A stretch of 20,328 bases of DNA, from NCBI GenBank assembly GCA_964386635.1, contig CAYLRO010000043.1, positions 1-20,328 on the forward strand. The letters run 5' to 3'. Positions 1 through 6,834 of this stretch are shown here, piece after piece. The notes beneath the pieces are model-generated. The model was not told the DNA's origin, made no database searches, and saw only the letters and a list, made by a program, of their open reading frames with translations. The DNA comes from Sabulitectum sp964386635 (lineage in GTDB: Bacteria; Fermentibacterota; Fermentibacteria; Fermentibacterales; JCC-6). A program made the position numbers and the translations under genes. Each line of letters starts with the position of its first letter. Within the stretch, counting starts at the first letter, position 1.

Positions 1-1
1 T

Positions 2-631
2 TTCTACTCCATTGGCCTTATTACCAACAAACTGGCTTCTGTGGCAATATTCGCGCTGATTGTGATATTCAGTCAGGAAGTGAAAGATCTTCTGGCGAGA
101 TTCGGCAGATACCTGAGTCGTATCGGGTTTCTTGATTTCAGATATCATCGTTCTGAGAAGGAAATGCTTACAGCTGTGGAAGCAATTGTAGAAACATGCG
201 GCTATCTTAGAAGAAAAGGATACGGCGGCCTGATAGTTCTTGAGAGAGAAGAGAATACTTCGGAAAACTGCAGAGATGCCTATGAGCTTGAAGAGCTGCC
301 TGTAACAGCCAGGTTGCTGGAATCATTTCTCACTCCACCTGGTCCTTACCACGATGGAGCCATTGTGCTTCGGGGTGATAAGGTAGTGGCCACGCGTGCC
401 ATTTTACCATTAACCCTCCCTGGAACCGATACTAAATCAATGGGGACAAGGCACCGGGCTGCAAAGGGGCTGGCGGAAAAAACTGATGCCGTTGTCGTTG
501 TTGTCAGTGAAGAAACTGGAAGTATCCGTGTGGCGTTTGACGGCAAGCTTACAGGTTCATACACCGAGGACTCTCTCAGGGAGAAGCTTGAGATGCTCAT
601 GAGTCGGCATAAGAAAAAGGATATACCATGA
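2..631 (+). CDS. cdaA: Diadenylate cyclase, CdaA type (5'-truncated)
   Basis: Makes the second messenger c-di-AMP from two ATP at the inner membrane. The reading frame is open from base 2 with no start in view, so the gene begins left of the window; the GTG at 41 is an internal codon. The visible part starts inside the last membrane helix (hydrophobic up to about base 75), followed by the QEV..L.RFGRY linker typical of CdaA. The DAC domain follows: an IVLERE strand near 230-250, the PYHDGA motif (DGA at 353-361) and the GTRHRAA motif (RHR at 449-457), then VVVVSEETG. Both catalytic motifs are intact, so the enzyme should be active. The stop overlaps the next start by 4 nt (ATGA). In Firmicutes cdaA is usually followed by a YbbR-domain regulator gene; here it is not. 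Family assignment is very secure; the length of the missing N-terminus is unknown. Confidence 0.95.
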   Translation, partial: FYSIGLITNKLASVAIFALIVIFSQEVKDLLARFGRYLSRIGFLDFRYHRSEKEMLTAVEAIVETCGYLRRKGYGGLIVLEREENTSENCRDAYELEELPVTARLLESFLTPPGPYHDGAIVLRGDKVVATRAILPLTLPGTDTKSMGTRHRAAKGLAEKTDAVVVVVSEETGSIRVAFDGKLTGSYTEDSLREKLEMLMSRHKKKDIP

Positions 632-924
632 GAGAGGAAACTCTTGAGAGAATCAACAGGGATACTGAAGGTTTTCCTGACAGATGGAGGGAAGTTCTGC
701 AAGAAGCACTTCTTGAAGGAGATTTTAAAACCGAAGCCCACCGGCTTCTTGAGTCTGCAGTTAAAGCCCATCGGAACCCTCCATCCAGAATGGAAACAGC
801 CGAATCCATCCTTGCCGGCGATGCATTCATTCCCATGGCAGTGGAAGCAATGACCGACGCAGGAGTGCCTCTGGAAGAGATGGACAGAATACTGGCCGAG
901 ATGATCCTCCGATTCAAGAACTGA
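628..924 (+). CDS. Hypothetical 98-aa acidic helical protein
   Basis: Not recognised. The start ATG overlaps the cdaA stop (ATGA at 628-631), implying translational coupling to the cyclase, and the next gene begins 12 bp after its stop. The 98-residue product has no signal peptide and no hydrophobic segment, so it is probably cytoplasmic. It is rich in Glu, Arg and Leu with few beta-branched stretches and looks all-alpha: a charged N-terminal half (residues 1-50), a short break with NPPSR near 50-54, then helices around ETAESILAGDAF and PLEEMDRILAEM. No Cys pair, nucleotide-binding loop or DNA-binding motif is visible. Its place directly behind the cyclase makes a role in controlling CdaA or sensing c-di-AMP possible, but that rests on position alone. 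The coupled start and good fit between neighbours make it a real gene. Confidence 0.8.
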   Translation: MREETLERINRDTEGFPDRWREVLQEALLEGDFKTEAHRLLESAVKAHRNPPSRMETAESILAGDAFIPMAVEAMTDAGVPLEEMDRILAEMILRFKN

Positions 925-936
925 CAGGTACCGTAC

Positions 937-2223
937 ATGAAGCCTGTGGAAACAGTAAAAGACTGGCTTCCTCTGGATAACGCCGCCAAGATATATCCCT
1001 CTACAGTATCAGTGGAATCACCGGCAGAATTCCGGCTGGTTTTCACTCTGGATGAGCCTGTCAGGCTTCTATGGCTTCAGAAAGCACTGCAGAAGCTGAT
1101 GCCCCGGTTCCCTTACTACCAGGTTTACCTTCGCAGAGGATTTTTCTGGTACTATCTTCAGCGCAGTGAGATTGTACCCTGTGTGGAACTGCTCCGGAAT
1201 GTACCCCTGGATATTCTTCCTGAAACAGGCAGCACATCGCCGCTTCTCAGAGTAAGTACGAGAGAGAGCACTGTTGCTGTTGATTTTTCCCACATTCTTA
1301 CAGATGGCAACGGGGGAATGCGTTTTCTTCTTGCCCTTGCTGCAGAGTATCTCAGGCAGGCAGGGATAGTAGAAGGTGTTCTGCCGGGGATTATGAGCCG
1401 GTATGAAAATCCTTCTCAGGAGGAATTTGAGGATGCTCACAGGAAAAACTTCAAAACAACCGGCGTTTCTCCGAAAAAGCTCTCCCGGGCATGGCATCTT
1501 GAGGGTACTACTCTGAAAACCGGCCGCTTCAGAGTTTTGAAGGGGGAAGCTCCTGTTTCAGAGGTGCTGTCTCTTGCAAAGGCCAGGGGAGTAAAACTCA
1601 CAGAATATCTCGCGGCCCTTTATATCCATTGTCTCGCAAGGATTTACATTGCAGAAAAGGATAACGGTAAAGGTTCCGGAAGAAGCATCATAAGGCTGGA
1701 AGTGCCTGTGGATATGCGCCGGTTTTTCCCATCCACCACAATGAGGAACTTTTCTCTGTATCTCTCTCCGGAGATAGACATGAATCTGGGAGACTGGAGC
1801 TTTCATGAGATAGTCGAAGAAATTCATCACAGCATACAGCTGTTGAAGAACGTGAAGCAGCTTGGCAGACAGATTTACCGTAATGTAGGTTCTGAACTGA
1901 ATCCTCTGGTTCGTTTCATGCCTCTTTTTGCAAAAGACATTCTTCTGTCATCTGTTTACTCAAGACTGGGAGAGGGGCTTCATTCAGGAGTACTCTCGAA
2001 CCTGGGTAAAATAGAAGTGCCGCCGGAAATCCAGGATCATATCAGATCTCTGCAGATTTACATCAACCCCAACCATGTAATGAAGAAGAGCTGTGGTGTT
2101 CTCTCCTATGGAGGAAAGCTGAATATTACCTTTACCAGTGTAATGGAAGATACAGAACTCGAACGGCTCTTTTTCAGCACCCTTGCCCGGCTGGGAGTGG
2201 ACGTCTGTGTTCAGGAGATGTAG
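937..2223 (+). CDS. Condensation/alcohol acetyltransferase-like acyltransferase
   Basis: A 428-aa soluble enzyme of the CoA-dependent acyltransferase superfamily (chloramphenicol acetyltransferase, NRPS condensation, PapA, alcohol acetyltransferase). The visible signature is the HxxxDG active-site motif in SHILTDGNG (H119, D123, G124), whose His deprotonates the acceptor hydroxyl or amine. A late SNLG motif (residues 354-357) matches the second conserved block of alcohol-acetyltransferase-like members. The N-terminal part (LPLDNAAKIYPS near residue 11) is also typical of these stand-alone enzymes. There is no signal peptide or membrane helix. The gene lies 12 bp after the 98-aa gene and 2 bp before the zinc-ribbon membrane gene, a pairing I believe recurs in other anaerobes. 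Donor and acceptor cannot be read from the sequence; a lipid, sterol-like or alcohol acceptor is possible. Only a weak AGG precedes the start, so translation may be coupled to upstream genes. Confidence 0.82.
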   Translation: MKPVETVKDWLPLDNAAKIYPSTVSVESPAEFRLVFTLDEPVRLLWLQKALQKLMPRFPYYQVYLRRGFFWYYLQRSEIVPCVELLRNVPLDILPETGSTSPLLRVSTRESTVAVDFSHILTDGNGGMRFLLALAAEYLRQAGIVEGVLPGIMSRYENPSQEEFEDAHRKNFKTTGVSPKKLSRAWHLEGTTLKTGRFRVLKGEAPVSEVLSLAKARGVKLTEYLAALYIHCLARIYIAEKDNGKGSGRSIIRLEVPVDMRRFFPSTTMRNFSLYLSPEIDMNLGDWSFHEIVEEIHHSIQLLKNVKQLGRQIYRNVGSELNPLVRFMPLFAKDILLSSVYSRLGEGLHSGVLSNLGKIEVPPEIQDHIRSLQIYINPNHVMKKSCGVLSYGGKLNITFTSVMEDTELERLFFSTLARLGVDVCVQEM

Positions 2224-2225
2224 TA

Positions 2226-2879
2226 ATGCCACTGTGCAGTAAATGCGGTGTGAGATATGAGAACAGCAGTACCGGGTGCCCTTTATGCACCGGAGCCAAA
2301 GAAGCTGCATCAGAATCAGAACTGCAGGATGATCATATTCCCGCTGCAAAACACTTCAGAGAAGTTCTCAGCTTTATCTGTTTTTCATGCTCTCTGATAG
2401 TATTTATAACCGACATTGCTTACGGGATGAGTATCAGCTGGTCAAGAATTCCCCTTCTTTCAATTGGCTATGTATGGGTAACCGGTATCCTTCTCTCGAT
2501 TCTCAATCCAAGAGGATATCTGATGCTGATAACCGGAATCAGCCTGACCGGTGTTTATCTCTTCCTGCTCAGGGTGTTTACCGCTGAAATGTCCTGGTTC
2601 TCTGAAATTGCCCTTCCCATACTTGTTTCAGCCGTTCTCCTTACAGTTGTTGCCACTGGAGCAGTCAGGCTTTTCAATCTATCTTTCCTTGGGACTCTGT
2701 CAGTTTTCCTTGTCTGCGCCGGTCTTCTGACAATCAGTATCGACCTGGCAGTGACACCAGGAGTGAGCTGGTCGCTGGTAACAGCATCAGGAGTTATTCC
2801 GGTGATCCTGTTCCTTGCAGGTTTTGAGAAAAGACTGGAGCGTAAAGGGTCCAACCTCAGGAAGTACTTCTTTACGTAA
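2226..2879 (+). CDS. Zinc-ribbon, six-TM membrane protein (DUF6320-like)
   Basis: A 217-aa inner-membrane protein. The N-terminus carries a CxxC...CxxC zinc ribbon (C4, C7, C18, C21) in the style of small metal-binding knuckles, followed by a polar linker. About six hydrophobic helices follow, near residues 43-63, 69-90, 93-115, 125-146, 151-172 and 177-197, then a basic tail (EKRLERKGSNLRK). The arrangement resembles the family I know as DUF6320, often found beside an alcohol-acetyltransferase-like gene as here; the family name is from memory and needs a profile search. The start is 2 bp after the acyltransferase stop, so the two are almost certainly translated together, and this protein may anchor or serve the acyltransferase at the membrane. 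No catalytic motif is visible. It is the last gene of the cdaA operon, before a 79-bp gap holding the tetR promoter. Confidence 0.75.
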   Translation: MPLCSKCGVRYENSSTGCPLCTGAKEAASESELQDDHIPAAKHFREVLSFICFSCSLIVFITDIAYGMSISWSRIPLLSIGYVWVTGILLSILNPRGYLMLITGISLTGVYLFLLRVFTAEMSWFSEIALPILVSAVLLTVVATGAVRLFNLSFLGTLSVFLVCAGLLTISIDLAVTPGVSWSLVTASGVIPVILFLAGFEKRLERKGSNLRKYFFT

Positions 2880-2887
2880 ACCGGAAT

Positions 2888-2908
2888 TCGTCAATTTCTG
2901 CTTGACGA
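2888..2908. repeat. 7-bp inverted repeat overlapping the tetR -35 box
   Basis: TCGTCAA (2888-2894) and TTGACGA (2902-2908) are perfect reverse complements separated by 7 nt. The right arm contains the -35 hexamer of the tetR promoter. It could be a weak hairpin at the end of the cdaA operon, which has no GC-rich stem plus T-tract terminator here, or another protein site. It may also be chance. Confidence 0.35.
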
Positions 2909-2929
2909 TTAATATGAATCGATTATAAA
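2902..2929 (+). promoter_or_regulatory. Sigma70-type promoter of the tetR-led operon
   Basis: TTGACG (2902-2907) and TATAAA (2924-2929) are separated by 16 bp, a near-consensus housekeeping promoter in the only non-coding gap before tetR. The expected transcription start is near 2936, about 23 nt before the tetR ATG. The spacer contains one AATATGAAT element, and the -10 box abuts the full palindrome at 2928-2947, so a bound repressor would occlude polymerase. Confidence 0.7.
2911..2924. promoter_or_regulatory. Partial second operator copy (AATATGAATCGATT)
   Basis: This 14-bp element differs at one base from the left 14 bp of the palindrome at 2928-2947 and starts exactly 17 bp upstream of it. 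It contains the small palindrome AATCGATT but lacks the outer right arm. It lies between the -35 and -10 boxes, suggesting a lower-affinity second site on a similar helix face offset. Confidence 0.55.
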
Positions 2930-2947
2930 TATGAATCAATTCATATT
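2928..2947. promoter_or_regulatory. Palindromic operator, probably for the TetR regulator
   Basis: The arms AATATGAAT (2928-2936) and ATTCATATT (2939-2947) are perfect 9-bp reverse complements around a CA centre. The 20-bp site overlaps the end of the -10 box and the predicted transcription start and lies just before the AGGAGG ribosome-binding site (2949-2954). Size, symmetry and position are as expected for an autoregulatory TetR-family operator. Binding is inferred. Confidence 0.7.
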
Positions 2948-2958
2948 CAGGAGGTCGC

Positions 2959-3576
2959 ATGAGTCTCAGAGAAAAAAAGAAGCAGGCAACAAGGGAAACA
3001 ATACTGACCTGTTCCAGAAAGCTGTTTTTTGAGAACGGGTATGCAGACACTTCCATTGAGATGATAGCTGACTGCTCCCAGGTGGCTGTGGGAACCATTT
3101 ACAATTATTTCAAATCCAAGGCTGAGATCATTACTGCTATCAACAGCAAAGACACGGATACTATCATGATTCAGTTCACAGATGAAGAGCTGCAGAACAG
3201 TTCAGTTGAAGAAATTGTGTGGGCGGTTCTTGAAAGTTCACTTGCCCACCTGGAGCAATATCCCAGGGAACTTATCAGAGAACTCTTTGCAACTTCAGTG
3301 GGCAGCAACAGAAGCGAGCTGGCTCAGGGCCTTACCAGCCAGGATGAAAGGTTTATCAGGTACTTTACCGAGCTTCTTGACAGGCTCAGGCAAGCAGGGA
3401 AACTGAAAGCGGAAACCGATTCTGCCACAGTTGCTTTTGCAATCTACAGCCTGGTATTCGGAGGGCTAGTCTGGTTTCTGGCTGATGAGAGGATTGATGT
3501 TGAGCAGTCCAGGATCCTCATTGCTTCCATGGTGGGGCAGTTCTGCAGAGGTATACTGCCTGAAGGGAGTTTCTGA
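2959..3576 (+). CDS. TetR/AcrR-family transcriptional regulator
   Basis: A 205-aa regulator that probably represses its own six-gene operon until a ligand binds. The N-terminal DNA-binding domain (about residues 10-57) has the TetR layout: a helix with TRETILTCSRKLFFENGY, then the helix-turn-helix TSIEMIADCSQVAVGTIYNYF (residues 31-51) ending in the typical GTIYNYFKSKAEI. The rest is an all-helical ligand and dimer domain with no recognisable effector motif. The ATG follows AGGAGG by 4 nt. The next start is 1 nt after the stop, and the genes behind it encode an envelope transport system, so the inducer is likely to be a lipid-like or hydrophobic compound; this is inference from how TetR-linked transporters usually work. 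A perfect palindrome overlaps the promoter just upstream. Confidence 0.93.
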   Translation: MSLREKKKQATRETILTCSRKLFFENGYADTSIEMIADCSQVAVGTIYNYFKSKAEIITAINSKDTDTIMIQFTDEELQNSSVEEIVWAVLESSLAHLEQYPRELIRELFATSVGSNRSELAQGLTSQDERFIRYFTELLDRLRQAGKLKAETDSATVAFAIYSLVFGGLVWFLADERIDVEQSRILIASMVGQFCRGILPEGSF

Positions 3577-3577
3577 A

Positions 3578-4327
3578 ATGAAAGAACTTGTTTTAGCTGC
3601 AGCTGTTGTCCTGTCAGCTCACGCACAGCCTGATGTTGCTGCTGTCCTTGAACACCTGGATCAGCTGTACAGAAGTGATAACAGCCATGCGGAAATGACA
3701 ATGCACATTGTGACGGATCACTGGGAGAGAACCCTGGAGATGGAAGTCTGGTCGGAGGGTTCAGACAAGACTTTTATTGTTGTTCATGCTCCTGCGAGAG
3801 AGGCTGGATCCGCCACTCTCAGACTTGGCAGTGAGATGTGGAACTATCTTCCCAACACAAACAGTACAATAAGGATACCGCCATCAATGATGACAGGCTC
3901 ATGGATGGGCTCCGATCTTACCAATAATGACATGGTCAAGGAAATTACCTACTCCTCAGATTATGCAGGGGAGTACATGGATCAGCCTGCCGGGGCTGAT
4001 CCAGAAGGGGAGCTTCTTTATCTCAGGCTGACGCCGGAGCCTTCAACAGCAGTTGTATGGGCCTGGATTGAATGTGCAGTTTCCAGAGATCCCCTCCTTC
4101 CTGTATGGGAGAAGTATTACGACAGTCATGGAGAGCTTATCAAAACCATTACCTTCACTGAAGTGGAGAATATGGATGGGAGAATAATCCCTGCTGTAAT
4201 GAGCATTATCCCTGCGGACAAAGAAGGGCAGAGCACCACGGTCACCTGGTCGGATGCTTCGTTCAACCGCGGAGTGGATCAGGATGTGTTCTCTCTGGCA
4301 AACCTTCAGACCGGCGGAGACATGTAG
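3578..4327 (+). CDS. LolA-like outer-membrane lipoprotein-sorting protein
   Basis: A predicted periplasmic carrier of 249 aa with the half-barrel fold of LolA/LolB and similar lipid-binding proteins. The start chosen is the ATG 1 nt after tetR, preceded by GGGAG; it gives a short signal peptide (residues 1-16, cut after AHA). Starting further upstream, at 3485, would overlap tetR and bury the signal. The family mark is the block WNYLPN (from W88), a short gap, then GSWMGSDLTNNDM (residues 107-119), characteristic of the proteins annotated as outer membrane lipoprotein-sorting protein (the LolA_like, PF17131-type group). Such proteins usually sit beside an RND/MMPL or ABC exporter; here the partner is the FtsX-type ABC transporter that follows with no gap (stop 4325-4327, next ATG 4328). 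It probably takes a lipid or lipoprotein from the ABC complex across the periplasm. The cargo is unknown. Confidence 0.85.
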   Translation: MKELVLAAAVVLSAHAQPDVAAVLEHLDQLYRSDNSHAEMTMHIVTDHWERTLEMEVWSEGSDKTFIVVHAPAREAGSATLRLGSEMWNYLPNTNSTIRIPPSMMTGSWMGSDLTNNDMVKEITYSSDYAGEYMDQPAGADPEGELLYLRLTPEPSTAVVWAWIECAVSRDPLLPVWEKYYDSHGELIKTITFTEVENMDGRIIPAVMSIIPADKEGQSTTVTWSDASFNRGVDQDVFSLANLQTGGDM

Positions 4328-5596
4328 ATGAATCTTCCTCTGAAACTTGCCTGGAGAAACATCTTCCGTCAGAAGCGGAGAACCCTTTTAACCATAATGA
4401 CGATGACAGGCGGTTTTGTACTTGCCAGCCTTTCCATCGGGTGGATGAATGGCTCCTACGGTAACATGATAGAGTTTTTTACCAGTCACAGAACCGGGCA
4501 GATTCAGCTTCACAGGACCGGTTATCTTGATGATCCGTCGATCTACGATACCCTGGACAATTATCTCGAAGTGGGAGCAGAACTGGAAAAAGTGGAGGAT
4601 GTAATATCCTGGGCTCCCAGGATTTACGCAGGCGCACTGCTGGCTTCACGGGCAGAGGGCGCTTCTCCGGGAATGTTCAGTAATTCAGCAGGTGCTGCAC
4701 TTACAGGGATTGACCCTTTAAGAGAAGAGGAATCCACATCATTCTCTCGGCAGATCACAGGCGGAACCATGCTCACCGCTTCAGCAGCGGATTCAATTCT
4801 TTTCACCACAGGCCAGATTCTTCTGGGGAAGGAACTTGCGCTGGTACTGGATGTGCAGCCTGGAGATTCACTTGTTCTGTTTTCCCAGGCAACTGACGGA
4901 AGCAGTGCTGACAGGAGATATGTTGTAACAGGCATAGTTGCAACAGGCAACATTGATCTGGACAGGACCACTGCATACATCACACTTGCAGACGCTCAAA
5001 AGCTTTTCGCCCTTGAGAACAGAGTGCATGAAATGGCAGTATTCACAGGCTCTCTCAACAATGTCCAGAGGGCAACGGCAGCGATTTCTGAAGTTCTCGT
5101 TGATGACAGCATTGCAGTGGAGCCATGGCAGGTATTTGCTAAAGAACTCTACACCGGAATGAAAGCCGATGAGGCAAGTCTTCAGATTACTCTGGGAATT
5201 ATCATAGGAATGGCTGCCCTGGGTGTTCTGAACACGATCCTGATGATGGTTCTTGAAAGACGCAGAGAATTCGGTGTTATGAAGGCCATGGGCACAAGAC
5301 CATCCGGGATAATCAGAATGATTGTTCTTGAGGCATCCATAATGGGTGTACTCAGTGTGACTGCAGGTTGCGTGGTGAGCACTGCAGGGCTTCTCTACCT
5401 GTCAGAGCATGGGCTGGTTCTCGACCAGCCCCTTGATTACGGGGGGTTTACCTTCAGCGAAATGCTTGCCACCATATCACCGGACTGTTACTGGATTCCT
5501 GCAGTGTGCATAATGCTTACAGCTTCCGTTGTCAGTCTGATACCTGCGGTAAAGGCTGCTCATACGGATCCGGCCAGATCCCTGAGGATGGTGTAG
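4328..5596 (+). CDS. ABC transporter permease, FtsX/LolE-like (first of pair)
   Basis: A 422-aa inner-membrane permease of the MacB/LolCDE/FtsX superfamily. It has the expected plan: basic N-terminus (RNIFRQKRRT), TM1 at about 20-40, a large periplasmic domain (about 41-285) and three C-terminal helices at about 287-310, 331-354 and 387-405. The coupling segment RRREFGVMKAMGT between the second and third helices is the FtsX family signature. Families of this type do not form a channel through the membrane; they extract a substrate from the membrane or periplasm using movement of the periplasmic domain. The start directly abuts the LolA-like gene and the stop is 1 nt from the second permease. 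The two permeases share the same order of elements (QLHRTGY here, QIHREGF in the partner) but are clearly diverged, so a LolC/LolE-style heterodimer is likely. Confidence 0.9.
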   Translation: MNLPLKLAWRNIFRQKRRTLLTIMTMTGGFVLASLSIGWMNGSYGNMIEFFTSHRTGQIQLHRTGYLDDPSIYDTLDNYLEVGAELEKVEDVISWAPRIYAGALLASRAEGASPGMFSNSAGAALTGIDPLREEESTSFSRQITGGTMLTASAADSILFTTGQILLGKELALVLDVQPGDSLVLFSQATDGSSADRRYVVTGIVATGNIDLDRTTAYITLADAQKLFALENRVHEMAVFTGSLNNVQRATAAISEVLVDDSIAVEPWQVFAKELYTGMKADEASLQITLGIIIGMAALGVLNTILMMVLERRREFGVMKAMGTRPSGIIRMIVLEASIMGVLSVTAGCVVSTAGLLYLSEHGLVLDQPLDYGGFTFSEMLATISPDCYWIPAVCIMLTASVVSLIPAVKAAHTDPARSLRMV

Positions 5597-5597
5597 A

Positions 5598-6821
5598 ATG
5601 TTCAGCAGACTGTTCACCCTGTCATGGAGATCCATCCTGCGGAATAAACGGCGAACGATAATCACCGGGGCAGCTATCGGCCTCGGCCTGGCAGCTCTGA
5701 TGTTTACCGATGCTCTGTTCACCGGAATGATCAACTACATGGTGGAGAGTTCCACAGGGAGCTGGATGGGGCATGCTCAGATACACAGGGAAGGCTTTGA
5801 GGAAACTGCCAGGATAAGACTGACAGTGAATAATCCCGGTGAGGTGATGGAACAGCTCAGCAGAGACACACTTGTTCAGGGATTCACTGCCAGACTGATT
5901 TCGCCTGCTTCTCTTGAATCCACCAGGGAGATGAAACCGGTAACCCTCACCGGGGTGGACTGGTTAACGGACAGGCTTGTGTCCTCTCTTGAAAGTTCCA
6001 TTATTCAGGGAGAGTACCTTACAGGTGACAGCACCGAGATGATAATCGGTGAGAAACTCGCAGCAGATATGCAGCTTGAGGTGGGCGACATTGCTGTTGT
6101 TACCGCAGCAATGGCTGACAGCGGTTTCGGCGGCAGCATGTTTATAGTTTCAGGCATCTGCAGGTTCGGCTCAGAGAATCTTGACAGATACACGGTCTTT
6201 GTAAACCAGCCGGCGGCAGGGAAACTCCTTGGACTTCCAGGGCAGGTTCATGAGATGGCAGTAATCTTTGCAGATCCCATGATCGCTGACAATCAGCAGC
6301 TTCCGTTCTGGAATGAATACAGTACTGACAGCAACATTGCCAGGGGCTGGCCGGAGCTTGCACCTCAGATACATTCCATGATACAGATGGTGAATGTGAG
6401 TGTGGCGGTTATGGCCCTGATCCTTTTCGGGCTTGTGCTTTTCGGAATAATCAACTCCCTGTTCATGTCTGTATACGAGAGGATGTATGAATTCGGAATA
6501 ATGAAAGCCATCGGCACTCCTGTATCCACAGTGGTTGTTCTGGTTCTTCTTGAGGCTTTCTGGCTTGGCATTTGCGGAGTTGTCATAGGCTTACTTCTTG
6601 GCTGGGGAGTGATTGAGTATTTCACCGGTTCAGGAATTAGTTTTGGTGAAATGGAATTTTCAGGTGTAATGCTCAACAGACCCATTTATCCGGTTTCCCA
6701 TCCGGGCAGGTTGTGGATCTACCCTGTTTTCACGCTGATCTTCACTATTGGTGCAGGAATTTATCCCGGTATTCATGCTGGGGGCTTGAATCCCTCAAAG
6801 GCTATCAGGAAGAGCCTGTAG
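5598..6821 (+). CDS. ABC transporter permease, FtsX/LolE-like (second of pair)
   Basis: A 407-aa partner of the preceding permease with the same topology: basic N-terminus (SILRNKRRT), TM1 at about 20-42, a periplasmic domain to about 260, then helices at about 262-287, 309-338 and 372-394. The FtsX signature YEFGIMKAIGTP follows the second helix. The periplasmic part begins with STGSWMGHAQIHREGF, the equivalent of the first permease's N-terminal periplasmic block. It starts 1 nt after the first permease and ends 13 bp before the ATPase gene, with AGGAGA before that start. Known heterodimers in this superfamily divide labour: LolC binds the periplasmic carrier LolA and LolE opens to lipoproteins. 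Which of the two would contact the LolA-like protein here cannot be decided by eye. Confidence 0.9.
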   Translation: MFSRLFTLSWRSILRNKRRTIITGAAIGLGLAALMFTDALFTGMINYMVESSTGSWMGHAQIHREGFEETARIRLTVNNPGEVMEQLSRDTLVQGFTARLISPASLESTREMKPVTLTGVDWLTDRLVSSLESSIIQGEYLTGDSTEMIIGEKLAADMQLEVGDIAVVTAAMADSGFGGSMFIVSGICRFGSENLDRYTVFVNQPAAGKLLGLPGQVHEMAVIFADPMIADNQQLPFWNEYSTDSNIARGWPELAPQIHSMIQMVNVSVAVMALILFGLVLFGIINSLFMSVYERMYEFGIMKAIGTPVSTVVVLVLLEAFWLGICGVVIGLLLGWGVIEYFTGSGISFGEMEFSGVMLNRPIYPVSHPGRLWIYPVFTLIFTIGAGIYPGIHAGGLNPSKAIRKSL

Positions 6822-6834
6822 GACAGGAGATGAA

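Noticed and set aside
346..771. A 141-codon minus-strand frame across cdaA and the 98-aa gene
   Set aside because: It overlaps the conserved DAC motifs and shows no protein-like features; it is a shadow frame.
3485..3577. An upstream ATG that would extend the LolA-like protein by 31 residues
   Set aside because: It lies inside tetR, has no ribosome-binding site and would place the signal peptide internally; ATG 3578 has GGGAG and gives a clean signal peptide.
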